DNA from: JAVBMJ01 sp031552535
GTDB lineage: Bacteria > Bacteroidota > Bacteroidia > Bacteroidales > Rikenellaceae
DNA: 64,000 bases
Assembly: GCA_031552535.1 (NCBI GenBank)
Contig: JAVBMJ010000004.1
Location: 23,598 to 87,597, forward strand
Direction of reading: 5' to 3'
Position 1 is the first letter of the stretch. Each line of letters opens with the position of its first letter. Below the pieces are notes generated by a model. It did no database searches. It was not told where the DNA came from and was given only the letters and a program-made list of their open reading frames with translations. The position numbers and the translations under genes were made by a program. This document shows, one piece after another, positions 29,534 to 39,546 of the stretch.

Positions 29534-30964
29534 CTACTCTTTTGCCTCCCCTACCGGGCGGTTGTCGCGGCCCTTGATCCCGCGCAGGTCGTCACCCAAT
29601 ACCACGCGCATCGAGTCGGCAAATGCTTCGAGACGGGCCACGGCCTCGGGATAGAGGTCGATGACATTGTAGCGTTCGCCCGGGTCGCGCCTCAGGTCGT
29701 AGAGCTCGGTTTCGGGTAATTCCCTGTCATTGACAAGTTTCCCGGGACGCCCGTTCTCTCCGGGAGGGAATGCCCCGTAATCGCGGTAGCGGTGCGGGAA
29801 GACCAGTTTGAACCGCCCGTCGGTAACCGCTTCCAGGTCGTTCTTTTTGAAGTAGAAGGCGAACATCCCCCGCGGGTCGGCATCGCTCTCTCCTTTGATC
29901 AGAGGCATGAGGCTTACGCCGTCGATAGTTTGTCCCGGTAGCGGGGCCCCGCTAATCTCGGCGAAGGTGGGCAGGATGTCGATCTGTGACGATAGCTTGT
30001 TGCAGACCGTTCCCGGGGTTATGGTCCCGTTCCACCACATTATGCATGGCACGCGGTTGCCGCCTTCGAATGTCGTTGCTTTAGCCTGGCGCAATCCGCC
30101 GGTCGATCCGGCATGGTTGCCGTAGTTGGCCCAAGGGCCGTTATCGGATGTCAGGATCACCAGTGTATTGTGGTCGAGCCCCGTCTCGCGCAGCGTGCGC
30201 AGTATCTCGCCGACGCTCCAGTCTATTTCCATCATCACGTCGCCGTAGAGTCCCTGCCCACTCTTGCCCTTGAATTTATCGGAGACGGCCAGTGGTACGT
30301 GCGGCATGGAGTGGGCGAGGTAGATGAAGAAGCTCTCTTTTTTATGCTTTTTTATGAATGTCACGGCACGCTCGGTGTAATCGGTCGTAAAACGCGACTG
30401 GTCGGTGTTATATCCCACGACGGTATTGCCATCATAGGTCGGCAATCCGGCATAGGAGCCGGGACGCTCCGGGTGGCGGTTCCACATGTCATTGGAGTAG
30501 GGTAAGCCGTAATATTCGTCGAATCCGTTCTGCAACGGCAGGAACTGTTCCCGGTTGCCCAGGTGCCACTTGCCGTATATGGCGGTGTGGTATCCTTTCT
30601 TCTTAAGTACCTCGCCTATAGTCTCCTCATCCTCTGCTATTCCTGTTTTAGATGATGGCCCGGGAGCGCCCCAGTAACCGATGCGATTGGGATAACACCC
30701 TGTCAGGAGCCCCATGCGCGACGCCCCGCTGATGGGTTGCGCCGAAAGGAAGTGTGTGAAACGCATTCCTTCCGCCGCCATGCGGTCGATATTGGGGGTG
30801 GTGTAGTCCAACGCCCCGTTGCATGAAAAGTCTCCCCATCCCGCGTCGTCGAGGTTGATGAGTATGAAGTTCGTCGGACGCGGCGAAGGTTGGGCCGTAA
30901 ATCCCGGTATCGCAGCAAGGCTTGCCGAAGCCAGTGCAAGTGCGTGTTTTCCTTTGCTTTTCAT
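29534..30964 (-). CDS. Sulfatase of family S1, serine type (second of three)
   Basis: A 476-residue exported protein (signal MKSKGKHALALASASLAAIP). The active-site motif is PISGASRMGLLTGCYP, with Ser79 as the formylglycine precursor and Ala instead of Pro at the third position, which the consensus allows. NLDDAGWGD (D39-D40), GKWHLG, TSDNGPWANYG and ATTFEGGNRVP complete the site. It differs clearly from the two neighbouring sulfatases, so the three probably remove sulfates at different positions or on different sugars. Spacing to its neighbours is 9 and 6 bp, which supports one transcript. Confidence 0.94.
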   Translation of the reverse strand: MKSKGKHALALASASLAAIPGFTAQPSPRPTNFILINLDDAGWGDFSCNGALDYTTPNIDRMAAEGMRFTHFLSAQPISGASRMGLLTGCYPNRIGYWGAPGPSSKTGIAEDEETIGEVLKKKGYHTAIYGKWHLGNREQFLPLQNGFDEYYGLPYSNDMWNRHPERPGSYAGLPTYDGNTVVGYNTDQSRFTTDYTERAVTFIKKHKKESFFIYLAHSMPHVPLAVSDKFKGKSGQGLYGDVMMEIDWSVGEILRTLRETGLDHNTLVILTSDNGPWANYGNHAGSTGGLRQAKATTFEGGNRVPCIMWWNGTITPGTVCNKLSSQIDILPTFAEISGAPLPGQTIDGVSLMPLIKGESDADPRGMFAFYFKKNDLEAVTDGRFKLVFPHRYRDYGAFPPGENGRPGKLVNDRELPETELYDLRRDPGERYNVIDLYPEAVARLEAFADSMRVVLGDDLRGIKGRDNRPVGEAKE

Positions 30965-30973
30965 TTTTATTTC

Positions 30974-32527
30974 TTATTTGGTATCTCCCCGGGGGTAATG
31001 GGGCGAATAAAGTATTCCATGGTCGATGGTCTGGAGTTTTCCGTCTTTAACGAAGCGTTCGCCCCGTTCTTCGAGATGGGCGGCCATCCTCCCGCGCCAC
31101 AGTTCGAGGGCCTGGCCGTAAGAGGGATCGCCGGCCAGCGAATGAAGTTCGGCTTTCGAGTGCGATATGTCGAAGAGTTGCTCGTGGCCCGAGCGGAAGA
31201 AGTAGACGTATTTCATCTGTCCGTCGGTGAGTGCCGCCCACGACATGGCTTTGTCGTAAGCACCCGTGTGTTCCAGGTCGATCCACTCCCTCCATGGAGC
31301 CTTTTTATTACGATAAATTTCCATGAGTGAACGTCCATCGATCCCGGCGGGAATCGGCATGCCCGCCGCATCGAGCATCGTGGGCAGCACGTCGCGCAGT
31401 TCTACCGGCTGGTACGCTTTGGCTCCCGGCGGGTAGGCGCCTTTTATGGCGGCGGGAAATTTCACGACGAACGGAACGTGGGCCGACCCCTCGTAGGCGT
31501 AGGTCTTGCGCCAATGATGATGGTCGCCGAGCATATCCCCGTGGTCGGAGACGAAGACTATGAGAGTATTGTCGTACATCCCCCGGCGGCGCAACTCGGC
31601 AGTGATTTCGCCTATTTTCTCGTCGATGAAGGTCACGGCGGCGTAATAGAACCTGCGCGATTCGAGTGCGTGCTCTGGTCCGAAGTCGCCGTAGGCTGCG
31701 TTTTTGGTGTTGGGGCGGTCTGCGAATTCGCCGCACCACTCACCGACGTATGGGGCGGGCACCGGGGCATCTTTATAGATGTCGTAAAACCTCTGCGGGG
31801 GATCGTATGGCGAGTGGGGCCGGGCGAACGACACGGTGAGGAACATCGGCCGGTGTTTGTCGTAGCCCGAAATGAACCTGACGGCCTCGCGTGCGGTCCA
31901 TTCAGTAGGATGGAGTTTCTCATCGAGGGCATATACCGCACCCTTGTGCTCGTTCCAGCCTATACCCGTAGAGTCGGGGTTGAGTCCGGGAGCCTGGGCG
32001 GCGAACCACTGGCGGTAGTCGCTCACAAAGTCAGCATTCTCGGCCCGCCCCGATTCGTCTAAAAGCGCCCCGTCGTAGCCATGGAGGTTGCGTTGCGGAT
32101 GGTAATGCAGTTTGCCTATGGCATAGGAGTAATACCCCGCGTGGTGAAGCATGCGCGGCATTTCGTGGGGATAGTTCTCAGCCACCACACCGTATCCCGC
32201 CATGCCGTGATGCCATGGCGACATACCCGTAAGCAATGCCGCACGCGCCGGGGTGCTGCTCGGCGTCGACGAATAGCCGTTCATGAAGATCATTCCGTCG
32301 CCTGCCAATGCATCGAGGTTTGGAGTCTTTATCATGGCGTTGCCCATCGCGCCCAGGCAGTCGAAACGGTGCTGGTCGGTTACGATCAGTACTATATTCG
32401 GCTGTCGTCCTGTTTGTGGAGCTTTCCCCGCTGAAGTTTCGCCGGGCTGTGCCGATCCTTCGCCATGGAGCGACCAGGGCACTCCGCCCAACACCGCGCA
32501 ACACAATATGCCTGCTTTGTTTTTCAT
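30974..32527 (-). CDS. Sulfatase of family S1, serine type (third of three, 5'-most)
   Basis: A 517-residue exported protein (signal MKNKAGILCCAVLGGVPWSL). The active-site motif is SSTPARAALLTGMSPW with Ser91 as the formylglycine precursor. The first metal motif is IVTDQHRFDCLG rather than the ADD type of the two neighbours, a pattern shared with choline-sulfatase-like and some glycosaminoglycan-type sulfatases. Other conserved blocks are GKLHYH, FVSDHGDMLGDHHHW and KTYAYEGSAHVPFVV. The substrate is unknown. It follows a GH92 gene after 57 bp. Confidence 0.94.
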   Translation of the reverse strand: MKNKAGILCCAVLGGVPWSLHGEGSAQPGETSAGKAPQTGRQPNIVLIVTDQHRFDCLGAMGNAMIKTPNLDALAGDGMIFMNGYSSTPSSTPARAALLTGMSPWHHGMAGYGVVAENYPHEMPRMLHHAGYYSYAIGKLHYHPQRNLHGYDGALLDESGRAENADFVSDYRQWFAAQAPGLNPDSTGIGWNEHKGAVYALDEKLHPTEWTAREAVRFISGYDKHRPMFLTVSFARPHSPYDPPQRFYDIYKDAPVPAPYVGEWCGEFADRPNTKNAAYGDFGPEHALESRRFYYAAVTFIDEKIGEITAELRRRGMYDNTLIVFVSDHGDMLGDHHHWRKTYAYEGSAHVPFVVKFPAAIKGAYPPGAKAYQPVELRDVLPTMLDAAGMPIPAGIDGRSLMEIYRNKKAPWREWIDLEHTGAYDKAMSWAALTDGQMKYVYFFRSGHEQLFDISHSKAELHSLAGDPSYGQALELWRGRMAAHLEERGERFVKDGKLQTIDHGILYSPHYPRGDTK

Positions 32528-32584
32528 AACGATAATTAAATTATCCCGGATCGGTCTTCCTGTTATATGCTTCTACATCGTAGA

Positions 32585-35299
32585 TCAATCTATGGCGGGC
32601 ATTTTACCCGTGCCCCATTTTTTATTCGGCTTGTCGCCGAGCCATATTTCGAGCGTTCCGCCCCGGCGGTATTCGTCGTGTGTGAACCAGAATTCGCGCA
32701 GTTCACGGCCGTTGAGACGTGCACGCTGGATGTAGCAGTTGTCGGCGGAGTTGTTGTATGTCTTTATTGCGAAAGTCTTTCCCTTGTAATAATTGTTGTC
32801 GAGGCGTATGGTCACCTCGTCGAACACGGGCGAAGTGATCTCGTAGAACGGCGTCGCGGTTTTGTTGCCGTAGACGTTGAACAGGCCCATCGCCATCAGT
32901 GCGCTTGTGCCTCCCATCTGGCCCTGGTCTTCATCGTGGCCCCCGTAGCCCAGATCGGGCGTAGTTCCTCCGTAAGCCTGTTCCTTGACGCGGCGCACCC
33001 AGTACTGCGTCAGCCAAGGCTGGCCCATATGGCTGAAGACGTGGGCATTCGACAGGCACGGCTGGTTGGAATAGGCCACATATCCTGTATGATATTCCGA
33101 AACGAAATCGGCCGGGGCAGCCATACGGAAAGCCCTGTCGAGTTTCGCCGCCACCGAGTCGCGCCCGCCCATCAGCGAGGCGAGCCCCTGGTAGTCGTTG
33201 ACGACGCTGAAGGTGGCCTGCCAGGCATTGGTTTCGACCCATCCTTCGCCGCTCAGAGGATCCGAATGGAGGAATTTGCCGTCACGCGTCATAGGGAATA
33301 CGAATCCTGTTTTGCTGTCGAAAGTTTTGCGCCATCCGCGGCTGCGTTCCATAAAGCGGTCGTAGTCTTCGCTGTTGCCGAGCTTGCGTGCCATCTGGGC
33401 AATAGCCCAGTCCTGGAACGCGGCGTCGAGCGTTATTCCGGCGTTCGACGGCACCCAGCCGTTGCGGTCGTAAAACTCTATATCTTCCGGTGTCACCTGC
33501 GGCGGCATTTCGAGCATGCCTCCCTTGAGGCTGTTGCGCCGTATTATGTCGTAGGCATGGGCCGCGTCGGGGCGTTTGGTGAGTATGCCCATCATGTAGC
33601 AACTCACTATCGGGTGCACCGACGGGTTGCCGCGCATGATGTAGGAGTAGCCGCCACCGACCGGGCCCCGCGGCAGCAGGTAACCGTTGTCGGCGTACTC
33701 GATCAGCGATGCGGCGAAGTCGTCGGCAACTTCGGGGTATGCCAGTCCCCATAGAATGTCGAGGTTCCACTGCTGGCCCCAGGTGGCGTCGAAGTTATAC
33801 ATGTTGAACTGCAACCTGCCATCCGTCCCGCGCGGGATAGTGCGTATCTTGAATACGGCGTCGGTGATCCGTCCCGTGCGCTTTCCCTGCGTGCGATCGG
33901 GATAGTCGCCCGACAGGTCGTTCATTTTGTGGCGCCCGAGGAGCACGTGCCACAGGTCGGTGTAGAATTTGGTGCGCTGTGCTTCGGTGCCTCCGCGAAC
34001 GTCGATGCGCGACATCCATTCGTTCCACACCCCGCGGCTTTGGGCGCGCACTGTATCGAAGTCCCAGCCCGGGCATTCGGCTTCGAGGTTGGCCTTCGCG
34101 TTCTCGACGGACGTGAGCGAAATACCTATTTTCATCTGGACCTGTTCGCCGCCCCGGACATCGTAACGGGCCGAGACCCCTGCATCGGTGCCACGAAGCG
34201 ACTCTATGCCACTTAGACGCTTCCCATCACTCCAGCCATCCAACGAGGCGAACGGTTTATCGAAACGAACCACGAAAAACACTTTGATATCGGCCGGGCC
34301 TCCCCACGGGCGTTTCACCGACGAGAACGAGCCCTCGAACCCCGCGTCGCCGGTCTTCCTCACATCGGCATTGGCCATGACGCTGTTGCCGAGGAATCCA
34401 CCCAGGTTGGTAAGTATTTGTGCCATGCCGCTTTCGGTCCATCTGAAACGATAGAAGCTCACGCGTTCTGTGGCCGTCTGTTCGACCCACACTCCAGGAT
34501 CGCGCAGCAGCACCCTGTGGTAGCCGGGTTGCACGATCTCGTCGTCGTGGCTGAACGCGGATTTCCAAGCCGATTCCCCTTGAGTGGGGTCGACCTCATC
34601 GCGGGCCGGCATGATGCCGATGCCCGACATCGACCACCAATGTATCTGGCTGAAACATAGGATATGGCTCTCATTGTAGTTGTATCCTCCGCCGTCATGG
34701 TTTTTGTTACGGGTCAGCGGCGCGGCCGACATCATGCCGTAGGGCAGTTGGCCGGTGATGAAATAGAAGTAGCGGCCACGGTTGGTTTCGATGTAGGGGT
34801 CGACCCAATCGACATAATCGACGTGTTGTTTCGGCGAAGGGAATACCTCCACCTCCGACAGCCCGAGGTTCACCCCGTCGCCGTCGATTCCGGTGATCTG
34901 TACCCATTCGACGTTTTTCTCCGGGAACTCCACCTTTTTTGCCGTGCCGTCCTTCGGGATGCGCGTCACCCATATTTTCGAGCCGTCGCTGAATTCGAGC
35001 CGGCATCCTTCGAGGTTTTCGCTCTGCGATGGACGGTCGTAGAGCACTATGCAGTCGATCCACTGTTTTTCCTCCCACGTGAGGCGCACCCAGGGATAGT
35101 TGCGGTTGCGGGCGGCGGCGGCCCACTCCCCGCGGTTTTCGACACCAATTATCCCGTCGGCTATGTTCGAAGCTTCGAATCCAGGTCCCATGACCGACGA
35201 CGAGGTGATCGCGGCCTCGCCGGCAATCGAGTTAGGCCCTGCAAGCGCCCCGTGAGGCAGACAGAGGGTCGTTATGAAAAATACGAACAGCCATTTCAT
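32585..35299 (-). CDS. GH92-family protein with N-terminal discoidin-like domain; catalytic Glu replaced by Gln
   Basis: A 904-residue exported protein (signal MKWLFVFFITTLCLPHGALA). About residues 22-155 look like an F5/8-type C (discoidin-like) carbohydrate-binding domain (ITSSSVMGPGFEASNIADG, ending NLGLSEVEVF). The GH92 part follows (VDWVDPYIETNRGRYFYF, HILCFSQIHWWSMSG, TNAWQATF). Where the canonical GH92 encoded at 9456 has GNEP and GNEDCGQMSAW, this protein has SNQP (Q746) and GHDEDQGQMGG. In GH92 the Glu of GNEP is, to my recollection, the general acid, and its replacement by Gln is known from mannosyl-phosphodiesterases. The substrate is therefore probably not an ordinary alpha-mannoside. 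It is one of two such genes in this operon. Confidence 0.87.
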   Translation of the reverse strand: MKWLFVFFITTLCLPHGALAGPNSIAGEAAITSSSVMGPGFEASNIADGIIGVENRGEWAAAARNRNYPWVRLTWEEKQWIDCIVLYDRPSQSENLEGCRLEFSDGSKIWVTRIPKDGTAKKVEFPEKNVEWVQITGIDGDGVNLGLSEVEVFPSPKQHVDYVDWVDPYIETNRGRYFYFITGQLPYGMMSAAPLTRNKNHDGGGYNYNESHILCFSQIHWWSMSGIGIMPARDEVDPTQGESAWKSAFSHDDEIVQPGYHRVLLRDPGVWVEQTATERVSFYRFRWTESGMAQILTNLGGFLGNSVMANADVRKTGDAGFEGSFSSVKRPWGGPADIKVFFVVRFDKPFASLDGWSDGKRLSGIESLRGTDAGVSARYDVRGGEQVQMKIGISLTSVENAKANLEAECPGWDFDTVRAQSRGVWNEWMSRIDVRGGTEAQRTKFYTDLWHVLLGRHKMNDLSGDYPDRTQGKRTGRITDAVFKIRTIPRGTDGRLQFNMYNFDATWGQQWNLDILWGLAYPEVADDFAASLIEYADNGYLLPRGPVGGGYSYIMRGNPSVHPIVSCYMMGILTKRPDAAHAYDIIRRNSLKGGMLEMPPQVTPEDIEFYDRNGWVPSNAGITLDAAFQDWAIAQMARKLGNSEDYDRFMERSRGWRKTFDSKTGFVFPMTRDGKFLHSDPLSGEGWVETNAWQATFSVVNDYQGLASLMGGRDSVAAKLDRAFRMAAPADFVSEYHTGYVAYSNQPCLSNAHVFSHMGQPWLTQYWVRRVKEQAYGGTTPDLGYGGHDEDQGQMGGTSALMAMGLFNVYGNKTATPFYEITSPVFDEVTIRLDNNYYKGKTFAIKTYNNSADNCYIQRARLNGRELREFWFTHDEYRRGGTLEIWLGDKPNKKWGTGKMPAID

Positions 35300-35330
35300 G
35301 TTGTCGGTTTTTAATGCCTGCTAAAGTGCG

Positions 35331-37160
35331 TTATCTCGAATGGCGTACTACGAATACTCCTTTGTCCACATTGTCCGATATCAGTTTACCGACCTGCTGG
35401 CTCATGCGGTTGCGCACTTCTTTCTCGCCCGATGCCACACTCTGGCGGCGTTCACCTATGCTTATCGTGACATATTGCAACATCAGCAGCATGCGGTCGA
35501 GGTGGTTTTTCACAACCGTGTCGGTGGTGCGCATCCGGGCGGCTTCTACCTCTGCGCGGCACGCTGCTATGCGCTCTTCGGCTTTGTCATATTCGGGCAG
35601 GGGCAGTGGGCCGGTGTGTGGGAAACGGGTGGCGAAACGCACCGTGTTCTCCAATTCGCCGTAAACTTTCAGCGCCACGGCACCCGCGTCGGCGAACACC
35701 CCGTCGGAGTACTCCTTCATCAGGGCGTCGACATCGGCCTCAGGATTCTGCGCCAGGCGACCCAGCACATAATAGTTGGGTCCGTAGGCGAACCAGTCGC
35801 CAGGCTCGGAGTATATCGAAATACCTTTGGCCCCCACTTTTGAGTAGAATCTCAGTTCGTCCTGCATATAGTGCGGGATTATATTGGGCAGGCTACGCCA
35901 CAGGTACTTGCGATAGTAGGAATAGATCGATATTTCGCCCCGGAAATCCTTGAGCCACTGCATCAGGGCCTCCTTATAATGGATATTCTCCTTATCTACC
36001 GGCTCGTAGATGCGGGTTTCGAAGTTCTGGTTTATAGGGCAGAAGTCGAGCAACACGCTCGGATCGAGTTTTTCGTGCTGCGGAGGAGTCACATAGCGGC
36101 TGTAGGCTATGCATTCGAGCCTGACGCGCGGCAGTTCCCGGGCAAGAAAACGCGCCGTCTGCGACACCAATGCTATGTGGCGGTCGGGGGGCGTCGTCTT
36201 TTTGCACTCTGTGCATTCGCACCAACGTTCGCCGTCGGGAGGCCAGAAGTCGAAAATGTCGATTTCGGGATGCGATTTGAGATAGGCGAGTATGCTTTTG
36301 TGCAGGTATGTCACCGCGTCGCTATTCGATGTGCAGAATACTACCCGCTGTTCGGTAGAGCGGTTCCCCTTGGCGTCCATGCCGAACCACTCGGGATGCT
36401 CGCGGTAGAGGCGCCCGTCTTCCATCGACGCATTGAAGTAGTTCTGGTAGCCGTGCCCCCCGACTTCGATCAGGATGCCGCGTTTCTGTAACTCCGGAGT
36501 CAGCAGGCGTCGCCAGTTGTCCCACATCACGCGTCCGTGGCCCTCGTAATTTATCGGAATGACAAGTGTGTTGTACCCCAACTTGGGCATCCAATCGATG
36601 AGTTGCATCAGGTTTTCGGTAGTATGCGACAATCCCTCTTCGACATAGAATTTGCGATATTTCATTGCGGGTGAAGAAACCGCGTCACCTTTGTGGATGT
36701 AGCGTAATTCCGCAGTGTGTGGAATCGCCCGGGAGCGCCCTTCGAAAAATACGTAGTCGGGGGCGAACCAACGGCATCCCAGCGAATGCAGGAATCCGTA
36801 GACGGCATGGCAGACCGCTCCGGCATCGGTTCCGGTAAGGTAGATGTTTTTCCCATTTACCGATATCGATGCTGTTTCGCTACCGGCCTGCAGTTGTTTT
36901 GCACCCTTTACCGGGGCAAACTTTGTGGTGAGTCCCACGAAGATAGATAGTGACGCCGCCTTATCCGAAACGGTGAACGACGTTCCGCTCATCTCTTCGA
37001 GATACTTGGCTAATTCCGCGGCGGCTAACACCTCCGCGGCGGAAGGTTGCTGCGGGGTTACTACGGTGTAGCTGGCTTTTCCGCTTGTGGCTAGCGTCAG
37101 GGTTTTGGCTGCGGCGCTGAAAGCCGTGAGGCAAAACAAAGGTATCAACAGTTTTTTCAT
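35331..37160 (-). CDS. Secreted DUF4838-domain protein (copy 2)
   Basis: A 609-residue protein read from the ATG at 37160, which begins a clean signal peptide (MKKLLIPLFCLTAFSAAA); the TTG seven codons upstream is less likely. The first part (about 20-150) resembles the small N-terminal domain found before some hexosaminidase and glucuronidase barrels (AAELAKYLEEMSGTSFTV). The middle carries the DUF4838-type barrel with WPPDGERWCECTECKKTTPPDRH, holding a CxCxxC cluster. The activity is not established. It is a paralogue of the protein encoded at 41586-43466, and both lie beside GH92 or amino-sugar genes, so a glycosidase-like role is plausible. Confidence 0.82.
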   Translation of the reverse strand: MKKLLIPLFCLTAFSAAAKTLTLATSGKASYTVVTPQQPSAAEVLAAAELAKYLEEMSGTSFTVSDKAASLSIFVGLTTKFAPVKGAKQLQAGSETASISVNGKNIYLTGTDAGAVCHAVYGFLHSLGCRWFAPDYVFFEGRSRAIPHTAELRYIHKGDAVSSPAMKYRKFYVEEGLSHTTENLMQLIDWMPKLGYNTLVIPINYEGHGRVMWDNWRRLLTPELQKRGILIEVGGHGYQNYFNASMEDGRLYREHPEWFGMDAKGNRSTEQRVVFCTSNSDAVTYLHKSILAYLKSHPEIDIFDFWPPDGERWCECTECKKTTPPDRHIALVSQTARFLARELPRVRLECIAYSRYVTPPQHEKLDPSVLLDFCPINQNFETRIYEPVDKENIHYKEALMQWLKDFRGEISIYSYYRKYLWRSLPNIIPHYMQDELRFYSKVGAKGISIYSEPGDWFAYGPNYYVLGRLAQNPEADVDALMKEYSDGVFADAGAVALKVYGELENTVRFATRFPHTGPLPLPEYDKAEERIAACRAEVEAARMRTTDTVVKNHLDRMLLMLQYVTISIGERRQSVASGEKEVRNRMSQQVGKLISDNVDKGVFVVRHSR

Positions 37161-37187
37161 GGCATATCGGGATAGGGTCAAAGTTTG

Positions 37188-39515
37188 TCAGATAGATTCT
37201 GAGGGTTTATTGCTCATTATCAATACCATCTCTCCTCCTTCGACGACCTTGCGGTAAGATATCCGCAGCGAGGTGTCGCGGCGTGAGTCGATTGTGACAG
37301 ATTCGATGTAGACATTCTCTTTAGAGTTGCCGACGGTGCGGATCACGAATTTCCTGCCCGTGGGCATCGTTATCGTGACACGGTCGAACAGCGGGCTGCC
37401 GATCTGGAACTCCGGCGAGGGAGCCGTAAGGCCACGCACGTCGAAGAGCCCTATCGACGATATCACATACCAGGCTCCGAGTTGCCCCTGGTCTTCGTCC
37501 TGCCCGTAGCCATAACCGTGGACCTCTTCCGTCCCATAAAATTCGTCGCAGATGGCCCTGACCCACTTTTGCGTCAGGTGCGGCTTCCCGGAGAAATTGA
37601 ACATCCACGGGATGTAGAGGCATGGCTGGTTCCCCTGGTTGTAGGGAGCCGACAGGCCGGCAAAAGCGTGCACGCTCGTGCCGCCGCCGAAGATATTCTT
37701 TTGGGAAACAGTGAAAATACTGTCGAGGCGGTGGTTGAAACGCTCCTTGCCGATGAGGTCTACGAGCACCTCGGGAGTGTGCGGGACATAGAAACTGTAT
37801 TGCAGGGCGTTGCCCTCCTGGAATCCATGTCGCGGATTCAGGGGGTTGAATTCTGAAATGAACTCACCTTTCGTGTTGCGCGGACGGAACATCCCCACCG
37901 ACGGATCGTAGATGTTGCGCCAGTTTTCCGATTGTCGCATAAGCGTCTTGTAGTCGCCGTCATGCCCCATCGCCTGCGCCATTTGTGCCACAGCCCACGA
38001 GCTGAACGAATATTCGAGGACATGCGATGCGGCGAAGCGCGACGAGTCGGCCGTGAGCGCCTGGGCGTAGTACGAATAACCTTTTTCGACAAAGTTCTTC
38101 AGGTCTATCTTGCCTGCACCGTCAGGGCGTCCCCGCCACTGGGTTTCGTTTTTCAGGGCGGCTTCGTAGGCCAGGCGCTCATCGAAGCCCGTGATGCCGC
38201 AGGCGTAAGCCGCCGCGAAAGCCAGCCCCGTGAAGTTGGTGCCCACGCCCGAGACGAACCTGCTCGAAGCGATGCCGTCGCCCAGCCACCCCGAATCTTT
38301 GTAGACCAGCAATTGGCTCTGTATCCAGTCGGCATAATATTCAGGGCATATGAGCGCCCAGAGTTGCGTGAGGCTCCAGTAACCGCCCCATATCGCATCG
38401 GTGTTGTAGTGGTTGTGAATCGGGCGGCCACGTTTGTCGAGAGGAATCTGTTTCACGCTGCCGTCGTTGGCGGGATATGCGCCGTTGACGTCGCTCGCCA
38501 GGCCGCGCCCGAGCATGGCGTGGAAAAATCCGGTATAGAACTTCACGCGGTCATCGCGGGTGCCCCCTTCGACGGTTATTTTCGAAAGGGTTTCGTTCCA
38601 TGTGCCTATGGCGGCCTCTTTGGCCTTGTCGAATGTCAGGGCGGCAGCTTCGGCAGCCATGTTGAGGCGGGCGTTTTCGATGGATGTGTAGGATAGCCCC
38701 ACTTTCACCGTAACCGCCTCGCCTTCGGCGGTGTCGAAAGTCAGGTAGAGCCCCGCACCCGAACCTACTGCCTCACGCAGGCCGGCAGAAGTCTTGTCCT
38801 TGTAGAAAATACCCCACTGGTAAGGCGTCTTGTCGGCGACGGCCGAAAAATACATCTTAACATCGCCGTCCTTCTGGTACTTTTTGACATAGTCGGGATA
38901 GGTTATAATATATCCTTCCACACGTCCGTCGGAAGTGTACGACACCTTTGCGTCACGCACGACGCCGCTCTCGCCCTGGCGGTTGCCTATGTCGAATATT
39001 ATGTGCGACTGGCGTGAGGCGGGAAAGGTGTAGCGATGCAGTGCGACACGTTTGGTAGCCGTAAGTTCCGCCTTTATGCGGTAGTCTTTAAGCACGACAC
39101 TGTAGTAGCCCGCGGTGGCATATTCGTCCGCTTTGTCGAAGCGCGAACGGTAGCCGCCGTCGGGATCGTCGAGTGCTCCGGGTATGGTCTGCAACACTCC
39201 CGTCGTTGGTGCCATCACCACTCCGCCTACCTGGAATTCATGAAAATTGGCAAACCCTTCTATCGACGTGTGGCGGCCGTCGTATCCGTTGGCCTGCCAG
39301 CCGCCTTTGCTGCCCAGGTGAGCGTCGGTCGACGGGGCCGGCTTGGCCATGCCGAACGGCAGCGCCGCGGGTGTATAGAAGAACCAACGCGAGTGTGCAG
39401 TACCGATATTGGGGTTCACATAGTCGGTCAGCTTTTCGGGCTGTGCAGCTCCGGCACTGCAGGCAAGCGATACTGTTGCCAGTGTTGCGGATAGATATAT
39501 CGCTCTCTTTTTCAT
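37188..39515 (-). CDS. GH92-family protein; catalytic Glu replaced by Gln
   Basis: A 775-residue exported protein (signal MKKRAIYLSATLATVSLACSAGA). GH92 features are LTDYVNPNIGTAHSRWFFYTPAALPFGM, FHEFQVGGVVMAPTTG, GIFYKDKTSAG and EGNALQYSFYVPH. The key acid motif reads GNQP (G628-P631, with Q630) instead of GNEP, and the later motif is QDEDQGQLGAW. It thus shares the Glu-to-Gln change with the GH92 encoded at 32585, although the two proteins are otherwise different. This points to a substrate whose leaving group needs no protonation, or to a non-mannosidase activity. It follows the NagA-like gene after 31 bp. Confidence 0.88.
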   Translation of the reverse strand: MKKRAIYLSATLATVSLACSAGAAQPEKLTDYVNPNIGTAHSRWFFYTPAALPFGMAKPAPSTDAHLGSKGGWQANGYDGRHTSIEGFANFHEFQVGGVVMAPTTGVLQTIPGALDDPDGGYRSRFDKADEYATAGYYSVVLKDYRIKAELTATKRVALHRYTFPASRQSHIIFDIGNRQGESGVVRDAKVSYTSDGRVEGYIITYPDYVKKYQKDGDVKMYFSAVADKTPYQWGIFYKDKTSAGLREAVGSGAGLYLTFDTAEGEAVTVKVGLSYTSIENARLNMAAEAAALTFDKAKEAAIGTWNETLSKITVEGGTRDDRVKFYTGFFHAMLGRGLASDVNGAYPANDGSVKQIPLDKRGRPIHNHYNTDAIWGGYWSLTQLWALICPEYYADWIQSQLLVYKDSGWLGDGIASSRFVSGVGTNFTGLAFAAAYACGITGFDERLAYEAALKNETQWRGRPDGAGKIDLKNFVEKGYSYYAQALTADSSRFAASHVLEYSFSSWAVAQMAQAMGHDGDYKTLMRQSENWRNIYDPSVGMFRPRNTKGEFISEFNPLNPRHGFQEGNALQYSFYVPHTPEVLVDLIGKERFNHRLDSIFTVSQKNIFGGGTSVHAFAGLSAPYNQGNQPCLYIPWMFNFSGKPHLTQKWVRAICDEFYGTEEVHGYGYGQDEDQGQLGAWYVISSIGLFDVRGLTAPSPEFQIGSPLFDRVTITMPTGRKFVIRTVGNSKENVYIESVTIDSRRDTSLRISYRKVVEGGEMVLIMSNKPSESI

Positions 39516-39520
39516 CTCAG

Positions 39521-39542
39521 ATATTTTTAAACAGTTTTTTAG
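39521..39542 (-). repeat. Copy of the intergenic repeat inside the operon
   Basis: atatttttaaacagttttttag lies in the 31-bp gap between the NagA-like and GH92 genes, so a copy of the window-wide repeat interrupts an otherwise tightly packed operon. Confidence 0.4.
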
Positions 39543-39546
39543 CCGG

